Assembly: GCA_017479785.1 (NCBI GenBank) | Contig: JAFVBT010000024.1 | Location: 1 to 14,164, forward strand | Origin: Alphaproteobacteria bacterium | GTDB lineage: Bacteria; Pseudomonadota; Alphaproteobacteria; RF32; CAG-239 | Direction of reading: 5' to 3' | DNA length: 14,164 nucleotides | Shown here: positions 7,552 to 13,665 of the stretch, in pieces | Numbering within the stretch: position 1 is the stretch's first letter | How the letters are laid out: each line of letters opens with the position of its first letter | Position numbers and translations under genes: made by a program | The notes under the pieces: generated by a model | Told to the model about the DNA's origin: nothing | The model's database searches: none | The model's input: only the letters and a program-made list of their open reading frames with translations

Positions 7552-7574
7552 TTCTTGCCCCGAAGGGGCGAGAA
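7552..7574. repeat. Strong GAA-loop hairpin in the intergenic region
   Basis: TTCTTGCCCC and GGGGCGAGAA pair over 10 bp (one G-T pair) around the loop GAA. There is no T run on either strand, so it is not a terminator. It is part of a hairpin-rich stretch at 7413-7790 that holds no credible gene. Confidence 0.65.
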
Positions 7575-7608
7575 GCTTATGCAGTTCGGCGCCGGTTAAA
7601 AAACGCAC

Positions 7609-7705
7609 GAGATTGCTTCGCTGACGCTCGCAATGACAGGGGAAAAAACGCTCGCAATGACCTTTTCCCGTCATTGCGAGGAGCCGCAAGCGACGCGGCA
7701 ATCTC
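7609..7705. repeat. Palindromic interspersed repeat of the GTCATTGCGAG type
   Basis: The left arm (7609-7640) begins GAGATTGC and contains CTCGCAATGAC. The right arm (7667-7705) contains CGTCATTGCGAGGAGCC and ends GGCAATCTC. The arms are imperfect reverse complements, and the whole can fold into a long hairpin. Inside it the 14-base word ACGCTCGCAATGAC occurs twice (7624-7637 and 7648-7661). Outside it a second pair of inverted words, AAAAACGCAC and GTGCGTTTTT, encloses the element. Repeats with this GTCATTGCGAG core occur in many copies in unrelated bacterial genomes; whether this genome has other copies cannot be seen here. Confidence 0.7.
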
Positions 7706-7738
7706 CCTCAACTGGCACCGGTGCGTTTTTATATTATT

Positions 7739-7758
7739 ATCCTGACTTATGTCAGGAT
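7739..7758. repeat. Perfect 8-bp hairpin near the end of the HTH gene
   Basis: ATCCTGAC and GTCAGGAT pair around the loop TTAT. On the minus strand it lies 32 bases beyond the stop of the small HTH gene and could be the 3' end of that message, but only an AT-rich tract follows, not a T run. It marks the edge of the repeat-rich region. Confidence 0.55.
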
Positions 7759-7790
7759 CTCCTGCGGATTGCACAGGTTCCGGTTATTTT

Positions 7791-8021
7791 TTAATCTTCA
7801 AACGTAATGCGCATTTTTTTACCATAAAGGCTAATAAGACGGCGGATAGTTCCGTATTGGATGAATTTACCGATTTCAATGCCTTCAATAACACGCTCCG
7901 GTACATTTGTGCGATTGGGTACGGTGCGTAAAAACATATGCTTTTCGGTGCGCATTTGCCATAAGGCTTGTCCGATTTCGCGCGCTGTTTGATTATCTAA
8001 AAATATTCCGTTTTTTGACAT
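7791..8021 (-). CDS. Small helix-turn-helix (XRE-like) DNA-binding protein
   Basis: This is a 76-residue protein with the pattern of a Cro/CI-type helix-turn-helix: IGQALWQMR (16-24), then T38-x-V40 at the turn, VIEGIEIGK (44-52), and TIRRLISLYGKK (58-69), the usual order of helices 1 to 5. It almost fills the domain, leaving no room for an effector domain, so it would act as a small DNA-binding regulator, probably a dimer. The ATG at 8021 is preceded by GAGGAG (8036-8031) nine bases away. That site is complementary to a segment of the upstream leader, and an intrinsic terminator lies only 30 bases before the start, so the gene seems to need read-through. The target is unknown. The family call is by pattern and is moderately sure. 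Confidence 0.72.
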   Translation of the reverse strand: MSKNGIFLDNQTAREIGQALWQMRTEKHMFLRTVPNRTNVPERVIEGIEIGKFIQYGTIRRLISLYGKKMRITFED

Positions 8022-8028
8022 TGTTCAG

Positions 8029-8038
8029 AACTCCTCTT
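8029..8038 (-). promoter_or_regulatory. Ribosome binding site of the HTH gene, complementary to the leader
   Basis: The minus-strand word AAGAGGAGTT (8038-8029) includes the GAGGAG ribosome binding site. A perfect 10-base complement, AACTCCTCTT, lies upstream in the same leader at 8157-8148. Pairing would hide the site, either within one long message or between a short leader RNA and the gene message. Confidence 0.4.
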
Positions 8039-8050
8039 TTTGCTAAATTA

Positions 8051-8079
8051 AAACAAAAACCGACCGAAAATTCGGTCGG
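8051..8079 (-). terminator. Intrinsic terminator between the leader RNA and the HTH gene
   Basis: On the minus strand CCGACCGAA (8079-8071) pairs with TTCGGTCGG (8068-8060) over nine base pairs, followed by TTTTTGTTT (8059-8051). This is a strong intrinsic terminator placed between the structured leader and the HTH start at 8021. Confidence 0.85.
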
Positions 8080-8204
8080 GGAGTTCGTAACTGCTCATAA
8101 CCAGTCCGGCGTATTCAATATATTCGGCCGGCTCCCCCATTCTCAAGAAGAGGAGTTTTTTCTTTGCGAGGAGCCGTTACACTCCGCCGACGACCTCTCG
8201 CCGA
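8051..8204 (-). ncRNA. Candidate structured leader (attenuator) or small RNA
   Basis: On the minus strand a possible promoter (TTGCAA at 8240-8235 and TATAGT at 8215-8210, spacing 19) would start an RNA near 8204. The next 150 bases are rich in paired segments and end in the terminator at 8079-8051. GTCGGCGGAG (8191-8182) can pair with CTCCCCGAC (8083-8075) over nine base pairs with one bulged C; this overlaps the first arm of the terminator stem and so would act as an antiterminator. GGGGAG (8137-8132) can also pair with CTCCCC (8083-8078), enclosing a CCGGC/GCCGG hairpin. No known riboswitch, SRP RNA or tmRNA signature was recognised. The layout fits transcription attenuation of the HTH gene or a free small RNA. 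The 5' end is a guess. Confidence 0.45.
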
Positions 8205-8246
8205 CAAGAACTATATTAAATATTCTGTTTAGATTTGCAATCAAAT

Positions 8247-8284
8247 AACACCTCCGACGGATTGTTCTGTCGGAGGTGTTTTTT
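8247..8284 (-). terminator. Hairpin terminator after dnaK, better formed on the plus strand
   Basis: AACACCTCCGAC (8247-8258) and GTCGGAGGTGTT (8269-8280) form a perfect 12-bp stem with a 10-base loop, just after the dnaK stop. On the minus strand the following tract is ATTTGATT, a modest U-rich tail. On the plus strand it is followed by six T residues, so it would stop plus-strand transcription even better. Confidence 0.75.
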
Positions 8285-8301
8285 ATCAGGAAGGAGTTAC
8301 A

Positions 8302-10209
8302 TTACTTAACTTCTTCAAAGTAAGCATCAACAACATTGTCATCTTTCGGTGCTTCACTTGCGGATTCACCGGCATCGGCGCCTTGCGTTTCGCCGCCGGT
8401 CGCTGGCTGTGACTTATACATTGCTTCGCCGAGCTTCATTGAAGCCTGCATCAAAGCGTCCGTTTTAGACTTCAAGTCTTCCGCATCTTCTTTTTCCATA
8501 GCGGCCTTGACATCGTCAACAGCCTTCGTGATGGCAGACGTATCAGCTTCGGAAACCTTATCGCCGGATTCTTTGAGGTTCTTTTCCACTTCATGAACCA
8601 AGCCCTCGGCGCGGTTTTTATTTTCTACCAATTCTTTTTTCTGCTTATCGGATTCGGCATTAGCCTCTGCGTCTTTCACCATCTTATTGATTTCATCTTC
8701 GCTCAAACCGCCTGATGCCTGAATGCGAATGGCCTGTTCCTTATTGGTTGCCTTATCTTTAGCAGAAACATTCACAATACCGTTGGCATCAATATCAAAC
8801 GTAACTTCAATTTGCGGCATACCGCGCGGTGCCGGCGGAATACCAACCAAGTCAAACTGACCTAACAATTTGTTGTGTGCGGCAATTTCACGCTCACCTT
8901 GGAATACACGAATGGTAACGGCAGTTTGTCCATCCTCGGCTGTTGAAAATACCTGAGATTTGCGCGTCGGAATAGTTGTGTTACGGTCAATCAAACGTGT
9001 GAATACACCGCCCAATGTTTCAATACCCAAAGACAGCGGGGTAACATCAAGCAATAATACGTCTTTAACATCACCCATCAACACACCGCCCTGAATTGCG
9101 GCACCAACGGCAACAACTTCATCCGGATTAACACCTTTGTGCGGTTCTTTGCCGAATATTTCTTTAACTTTTTCCTGAACTTTCGGCATACGTGTCATAC
9201 CGCCGACCAGAATGACTTCGCTGATGTCGCTCGGTTTCAAACCGGCATCGGCCAATGCCTTTTTGCATGGTGCAGCGGTTTTTTCAATCAAGTCTTCAAC
9301 CAAAGATTCAAGTTTTGCACGTGTCATTTTAATATTTAAGTGTTTCGGGCCGGTGCTGTCTGCCGTGATAAACGGCAAGTTAACTTCGGTTTGTGTTGTT
9401 GAAGACAATTCAATCTTGGCTTTTTCAGCCGCTTCTTTCAGACGTTGCAAAGCCAATCTGTCAGAACGCAAATCAATACCCTGTTCTTTTTTGAATTCAT
9501 CGGCTAAATAATTGACAATGCGTTGGTCAAAGTCTTCACCGCCCAAGAATGTATCGCCGTTGGTGGCTTTAACCTCAAATACACCGTCACCGATTTCCAA
9601 AATGGAAACATCAAAAGTACCGCCGCCTAAGTCATAAACAACAATCGTGCCTGATGCTTTTTTATCCATACCGTATGCAAGCGCAGCTGCGGTCGGTTCG
9701 TTGATAATACGCAAAACTTCCAAACCGGCAATTTTACCGGCATCTTTTGTTGCCTGACGTTGTGAATCGTTAAAGTAAGCCGGTACCGTAATAACGGCTT
9801 TTTCTACTTTTTCTCCCAAATAGCTTTCGGCATATTCTTTAATTTTTTGCAAGACAATGGCTGAAATTTGCGACGGGGCATATTTCTGACCTTTTGCTTC
9901 CACCCAAGCATCGCCGTTTTCGCCGGAAACGATTTTGAACGGTGAATGTTCCTTAAATTTTGCAACTTCCGGTGAATCATAACGACGACCGATTAATCTT
10001 TTAATTGCAAACAATGTGTTTTCCGGATTGGTAACCGCTTGACGTTTCGCCGGATAGCCGACCAAACGTTCCGTATCCGTAAAAGCCACCATTGACGGTG
10101 TTGTTCTGGAACCTTCGGAGTTTTCCAAAACCTTAGCTTCTTTTCCATCCATTACGGCAAAGCAAGAGTTTGTTGTACCCAAATCAATGCCTATTACTTT
10201 ATTACTCAT
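8302..10209 (-). CDS. dnaK: Chaperone DnaK (Hsp70)
   Basis: This is the ATP-dependent Hsp70 chaperone. Motifs of the nucleotide-binding domain are GIDLGTTNS (7-15), Lys70 in LFAIKRLIGR, VYDLGGGTFD (191-200) and VGGMTR (335-340). The interdomain linker is DVLLLDVTPLSLG (383-395), followed by the substrate-binding beta domain, the helical lid and a tail ending in EEVK, a variant of the EEVD-like end. The length of 635 residues is normal. The start at 10209 has a strong AGGAGG site (10222-10217). It has its own promoter upstream and a hairpin downstream. In many alphaproteobacteria dnaJ follows dnaK; here a leader and HTH gene follow instead. No missing residue was noticed. Confidence 0.99.
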   Translation of the reverse strand: MSNKVIGIDLGTTNSCFAVMDGKEAKVLENSEGSRTTPSMVAFTDTERLVGYPAKRQAVTNPENTLFAIKRLIGRRYDSPEVAKFKEHSPFKIVSGENGDAWVEAKGQKYAPSQISAIVLQKIKEYAESYLGEKVEKAVITVPAYFNDSQRQATKDAGKIAGLEVLRIINEPTAAALAYGMDKKASGTIVVYDLGGGTFDVSILEIGDGVFEVKATNGDTFLGGEDFDQRIVNYLADEFKKEQGIDLRSDRLALQRLKEAAEKAKIELSSTTQTEVNLPFITADSTGPKHLNIKMTRAKLESLVEDLIEKTAAPCKKALADAGLKPSDISEVILVGGMTRMPKVQEKVKEIFGKEPHKGVNPDEVVAVGAAIQGGVLMGDVKDVLLLDVTPLSLGIETLGGVFTRLIDRNTTIPTRKSQVFSTAEDGQTAVTIRVFQGEREIAAHNKLLGQFDLVGIPPAPRGMPQIEVTFDIDANGIVNVSAKDKATNKEQAIRIQASGGLSEDEINKMVKDAEANAESDKQKKELVENKNRAEGLVHEVEKNLKESGDKVSEADTSAITKAVDDVKAAMEKEDAEDLKSKTDALMQASMKLGEAMYKSQPATGGETQGADAGESASEAPKDDNVVDAYFEEVK

Positions 10210-10242
10210 TTAATTTCCTCCTGTTAACATTTCTAAAAGACT

Positions 10243-10271
10243 ATATAGGGAGTCACATTTTGCTATGCAAG
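10243..10271 (-). promoter_or_regulatory. RpoH-type heat-shock promoter of dnaK with a GANTC site in the spacer
   Basis: On the minus strand CTTG (10271-10268), 18 bases, and CCTATAT (10249-10243) match the alphaproteobacterial sigma32 consensus CTTG-N17/18-CYTATNT. The same bases also give a housekeeping-like pair, TTGCAT, 17 bases, TATATA. A GACTC word (10254-10250) lies in the spacer next to the -10 element; GANTC is the CcrM methylation site used by GcrA-dependent promoters. Predicted leader length is about 25-30 bases. Confidence 0.65.
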
Positions 10272-10301
10272 AGGGAAAAAATATTTTTTCATTTTTTATG
10301 A

Positions 10302-10335
10302 TAAAATAAAAAAGCCGCAAAATTTCTTTTGCGGC
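10302..10335 (-). terminator. Intrinsic terminator after the pilin-like genes
   Basis: On the minus strand GCCGCAAAA (10335-10327) pairs with TTTTGCGGC (10322-10314) across a 4-base loop, followed by six T residues and a T-rich tract. It closes the comM-to-pilin gene run and separates it from the dnaK promoter. Confidence 0.92.
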
Positions 10336-10359
10336 ACTATAAAAAACAAGAAAAAAAGT

Positions 10360-10923
10360 TTATCTGAAGGTCAGCGTGATTGTAAAATTATCCTCAACAC
10401 CACCTTGTTCGGTTGTGCATGCTGCAGTTGCGCCGCCAATGGTCATCGGTTGAGAACCTGTTTGGCTGCCGATTGCCATACTGACAAAGCCGCTGGTACC
10501 GATGCTGCCCCAGTTGGTTGTCAATACTTGCATACACATATCTGTTGTTAAATTATCGGCTTGAATACTGAACGAAGTGCCTTCATTAGAAGTAAGCGTA
10601 TAAGTAACCCCGTCCGTGCCGGTAAATACACCGTTTGCCCATTTCAATTCTGCCGGATAAGCGCGGGCATCGTTTACGAATTCACCTAAGCTGCTATAGC
10701 CGTCATGCGCGGCACCGCCGTCATCAGGGACATAGGCATATTCGCGTGCAACACGTCTGACCTTTAATGCCAGTGAGCCGATTTCATCAATAACAGCCGC
10801 AGCTTTACGATTGCTGTTCATTTTTGTAATCAAATCAAAACCGCCGACACTTAAAACACCGATAACCGCTAAAACACCGAGCATTTCAAGCATTGAACGA
10901 CCGCTTTGCGCAATATTTCTCAT
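10360..10923 (-). CDS. Type IV pilin-like (prepilin) protein, second of a pair
   Basis: The protein has a prepilin-type N-terminus: a short leader MRNIAQSG, then RSMLEMLGVLAVIGVLSVGG. If cut after Gly8, Glu falls at mature position 5, as in type IV pilins and type II secretion pseudopilins, but position 1 is Arg rather than Phe or Met. One hydrophobic helix is followed by a globular domain of about 150 residues. A Cys-containing segment CMQVLTTNWG (about 130-139) matches CLKLATTNWG in the neighbouring pilin, and a second Cys lies near the C-terminus (AACTTEQGG), so a disulfide loop is likely. The gap to the upstream pilin gene is 24 bases and holds a purine-rich ribosome binding site, so the two are co-transcribed. 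The pilin-like nature is clear; the machine it belongs to is not. Confidence 0.82.
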   Translation of the reverse strand: MRNIAQSGRSMLEMLGVLAVIGVLSVGGFDLITKMNSNRKAAAVIDEIGSLALKVRRVAREYAYVPDDGGAAHDGYSSLGEFVNDARAYPAELKWANGVFTGTDGVTYTLTSNEGTSFSIQADNLTTDMCMQVLTTNWGSIGTSGFVSMAIGSQTGSQPMTIGGATAACTTEQGGVEDNFTITLTFR

Positions 10924-10947
10924 TTTTGTAATCCTTTCCTTATCTTA

Positions 10948-11538
10948 TTATCTGCAAGATTTAAACCAAATTTTGACCGTACTGTTGTTTCCGCATAAAG
11001 AAGAAGCTGTTGTATTCTTCATCGGATAGTTTGTCGTATCGGAAGATTTTGCCGACGAAGCGCTGCAGGCACTGCTTGCACTTTGCATGCATGACGAAGC
11101 ATCTTCTCCGCCTATGGTAACACCCAAACAGCCGTTAGAGTGCTTGTTTCCCCAGTTTGTTGTTGCCAATTTCAAACACCCTCCGGTTTCCAAACCGCTT
11201 ACATTAATAACAAAATATGATGTATCGCCGGTCACGGTAATTGCTGCATCTTGTGCCGCTTCAATATAGTCACCGCTTGCAACATATTTCATATGTGCGG
11301 GAATAGCCGCGGATTGATTTAAAAAATTGGTATAACTTCCGTAATTTTCATCATATTGGCAAGAAAGTTTTTTTGCAACGGCACCTAATTGTGCAACATC
11401 AGAGGCTAATTGAGTTTCTTCCCTGATAACGCGGGCATTGTGTATCAAGCTCATGCCGCCGACACTGATAACACCGACAATTGACAGCACCCCAAGCATT
11501 TCAATCATTGAGCGGCCATATTGATTGTATTTTCTCAT
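10948..11538 (-). CDS. Type IV pilin-like (prepilin) protein, first of a pair
   Basis: The start at 11538 is chosen over the in-frame ATG at 11592 because it follows an AAGGA site by seven bases, because the longer version would begin inside the upstream terminator, and because it gives a proper prepilin leader MRKYNQYG followed by RSMIEMLGVLSIVGVISVGG. Glu is again at mature position 5 and Arg at position 1. The 196-residue protein has a Cys-rich C-terminal half (CLKLATTNWG, GCLGVTIGG, SSCMQS, SACSASS, SSLCGN and a final SCR), more cysteines than its partner. The CLKLATTNWG motif shared with the second pilin points to duplication. The final region is Ser-, Asn- and Thr-rich. It may be a minor pilin or pseudopilin. 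Confidence 0.82.
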   Translation of the reverse strand: MRKYNQYGRSMIEMLGVLSIVGVISVGGMSLIHNARVIREETQLASDVAQLGAVAKKLSCQYDENYGSYTNFLNQSAAIPAHMKYVASGDYIEAAQDAAITVTGDTSYFVINVSGLETGGCLKLATTNWGNKHSNGCLGVTIGGEDASSCMQSASSACSASSAKSSDTTNYPMKNTTASSLCGNNSTVKIWFKSCR

Positions 11539-11564
11539 AAACTTTTCCTTCGTGGTAATCTTGC

Positions 11565-11589
11565 AAAAAACAGCCCCCGAAGGGGCTGT
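11565..11589 (-). terminator. UUCG-loop terminator between the 685-aa protein gene and the pilin genes
   Basis: On the minus strand ACAGCCCC (11589-11582) and GGGGCTGT (11577-11570) pair around the very stable TTCG loop, followed by a T run (11570-11565). It begins eight bases after the stop of the upstream gene and ends 26 bases before the first pilin ATG, leaving no room for a normal promoter after it. Confidence 0.9.
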
Positions 11590-11597
11590 CACTTCGC

Positions 11598-13655
11598 TTA
11601 TTTTCTGTCTTGTGGCTTCATGGCTTCCGGAGCCTGTTGAATAATTTGAATTTGCTCGGTAACCGGCTTATAAACCGTTTGTTGCCACGGGCTTTCTTCA
11701 ACATATTCATGACCGCAGATGCTGATACCCAAACTTCTCAAAGCCGTTTCGGTCGGAATATATACATCCAAGCCGTCATCGGTTTTGATTCCGGAGTGTG
11801 CCATGCCGCTGATGGTGCAATCCTTGTAGAACAGTGCACCGCCGACCGTTACGTTTTGAATGAACGTGTTGGCCAAAATTTCGGCACCTTTTTCCTCGGT
11901 ATAGCGATATCCCTCAATGCGCGCACTGTTTTCAAGATAATCTTCACCATCTTTGAAATCTTTGACATCTAACAAGCCTAAAGTCATATAACCGTTGCGG
12001 CCGACTTCCGGTAATGCCAAGTTTAATGCAAGCGGCGTATATTCCGTTGGCGTATCTAACATTAAGAGAGCCGTATTCTTGCTCGGGTTAATACGAACGG
12101 CACGAGCTGTTAAATTGCTGTTGCGAATGGTTTTGATTCTGTAATTGTTATTATTACGATCAACCAAATCGCCGGACGTCAAAACAAATTGATCAGAAAT
12201 CAACAGACCTGCGCCTTTACGACCATTCGGACTTTCAATTTGAACAACTGAAGAACGCAAGCGATACATTGTTTCCGGTGTTAAGGCTTTGCACGGATCC
12301 GTATCTATAACACACAATGTTTCCAAAGATTTAACATCACCCATATCAATCCATGTGTCATCAACAACATGGCAAGCGCTGTCTTCTCTTATAACACCTT
12401 GTTCATTAATGCAGGAATTGACAACTTCATGCGTTTCAACAACACCGCCGGCTTCTTCAATAGTCGGTTGCGGGCAAACATAGCCGTATGCTCCGCCGTA
12501 ATAAATCGGTGCCGAACCATCCGGACAAGTGTAGGTTACCGGCATTTGGCATGTCGGCTGGCAATTTCTCAAATTTACACCCGGTCGGCTGATTTCACAA
12601 TTCTTAGCGCACTCATATTCTTTTAAATATCCGCATTTAATAGGATTTAATGCTCTTTCTTCTTCAACAAGCTCATTGCGTTGTGCGGCCAAAGAAATAG
12701 GGTCTACACGTTGCATTAACTGGTCTTCAAAGCCCAAAGCATTGCGTAAATTGCTTGTTGCGTCGGCAAAAGCACGTTCTATTAATCTGGCTTCGCCATT
12801 GGCTTCACCATCAAATAACTCGCCGTAGCCGGTTGTTTCGCCTTTCCAATAAACTTCTGTTTTGGTTAAGTTCATTAAACGCCATGTTACAGTCATTTCC
12901 GAAGTACCGGTGCGCATATTTTTCTTTTGAGAGCTGTCCCAATCATATTCATCGCAAACATTCATGAAATAGTCACTGATTTCAGCTGTCAGAATATATT
13001 CCGGCAATTCGGTCGGAACTGTCTGTAAGCATAAATCTTTCGGCATCGGCAATACGCGATAGCAGTCATTAACCTGTTCTTCAAACACAGTGGAGAAATT
13101 GATGTTCTTTTCCATAATGCGGCCGCTGTTCAGCTTTGCTTCTTTATTGAAACGGCGGCACCCGAAAATGCGGAAACGATAGTTGCCGAGCTTGTTGCTG
13201 TATGGACCGTCAATGCCTCTGTTTTTAATGCGGAAATCAACATGGTCTAAAGCCAACGGCGCCATTTGGCAACAATTGCGTTGCATTGCCTGATACACAA
13301 CAGGTGTGTACGGAATGTAATTAACAACTGCCGGTGCAACCGGTGCTGCTACAACAGGCTGTTCACGACGTACCTCGCATTTTTTGCAAGGGCCGGGGAA
13401 TAAACTGCCGTCTTTTGTGCAACTTTTGCAAGGGCCACCAGGGAACAAACTGCCGTCTTTGGAGCAATTTTTGCAAGGTCCGCCCGGGAATAAGCTTCCG
13501 TCTTTATCCTTAGCCGGTGCTTGCGGTTGTTGCTGATAAACATAGTTATCCTGATACGTGTAGTTGTCCACATATGCCGTTGCAATCGTTGCAGCTGCCG
13601 TGCTGACACCGAGAGTGACGGCCAATGAGAGCAATACTTTTTTATTTATATTCAT
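11598..13655 (-). CDS. Secreted Cys-rich protein with KDGSLFPGGPC repeats and a degenerate trypsin-like domain
   Basis: I do not recognise the full-length family. The start at 13655 (GGAGA six bases upstream) gives a signal peptide ending near ATA-Y28; the in-frame ATG at 13691 would lie inside comM. Three tandem repeats KDGSLFPG(G)PCKxC follow (51-65, 66-80, 81-94), each with a CxxC pair. Residues about 115-315 hold a domain with ILTAEISDYF and VTWRLMNLTKTEVYW, vaguely like outer-membrane-associated CsgG/LptE-type folds. Residues 340-455 are a Cys-rich linker. Residues 465-650 look like a trypsin/HtrA-type domain (GAGLLISDQFVLTSGDLV, NTALLML, VTVGGALFY), but the His, Asp and Ser positions are Asp496, Asn527 and Val604, so it should be inactive. 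The comM stop overlaps this gene's ribosome binding site, so the two are probably co-transcribed. A periplasmic or surface structural role is inferred. Confidence 0.8.
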   Translation of the reverse strand: MNINKKVLLSLAVTLGVSTAAATIATAYVDNYTYQDNYVYQQQPQAPAKDKDGSLFPGGPCKNCSKDGSLFPGGPCKSCTKDGSLFPGPCKKCEVRREQPVVAAPVAPAVVNYIPYTPVVYQAMQRNCCQMAPLALDHVDFRIKNRGIDGPYSNKLGNYRFRIFGCRRFNKEAKLNSGRIMEKNINFSTVFEEQVNDCYRVLPMPKDLCLQTVPTELPEYILTAEISDYFMNVCDEYDWDSSQKKNMRTGTSEMTVTWRLMNLTKTEVYWKGETTGYGELFDGEANGEARLIERAFADATSNLRNALGFEDQLMQRVDPISLAAQRNELVEEERALNPIKCGYLKEYECAKNCEISRPGVNLRNCQPTCQMPVTYTCPDGSAPIYYGGAYGYVCPQPTIEEAGGVVETHEVVNSCINEQGVIREDSACHVVDDTWIDMGDVKSLETLCVIDTDPCKALTPETMYRLRSSVVQIESPNGRKGAGLLISDQFVLTSGDLVDRNNNNYRIKTIRNSNLTARAVRINPSKNTALLMLDTPTEYTPLALNLALPEVGRNGYMTLGLLDVKDFKDGEDYLENSARIEGYRYTEEKGAEILANTFIQNVTVGGALFYKDCTISGMAHSGIKTDDGLDVYIPTETALRSLGISICGHEYVEESPWQQTVYKPVTEQIQIIQQAPEAMKPQDRK

Positions 13656-13665
13656 TATGTTTCTC

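Noticed and set aside
7624..7661. Duplicated 14-base word as a CRISPR unit
   Set aside because: Only two copies with a 10-base gap, inside a palindromic repeat; no cas genes nearby.
7443..7745. Plus-strand open frame of 100 codons in the repeat region
   Set aside because: It is a translation of palindromic repeat DNA (peptides such as NDRGKNARND and LRGAASDAAIS), with no good ribosome binding site and no protein-like pattern.
7577..7774. Minus-strand open frame over the same repeats
   Set aside because: Same repeat-derived composition; overlaps hairpins and lacks a ribosome binding site.
8051..8204. Leader as SRP RNA, tmRNA or 6S RNA
   Set aside because: No SRP loop signature or tmRNA tag frame is visible. 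A 6S-like fold could not be shown by eye, so it is left as an unassigned candidate.
7907..8248. Plus-strand open frame of 113 codons
   Set aside because: It runs antisense to the HTH gene and through the terminator and leader structures; its composition is unlike that of a real protein.
8336..8596. Plus-strand open frames inside dnaK (also 9139-9339 and 9212-9511)
   Set aside because: Shadows of the strongly conserved dnaK reading frame.
13370..13510. Tandem DNA repeats as a CRISPR array or satellite
   Set aside because: They have a coding period, translate to the KDGSLFPG(G)PC protein repeats, and have no spacers.
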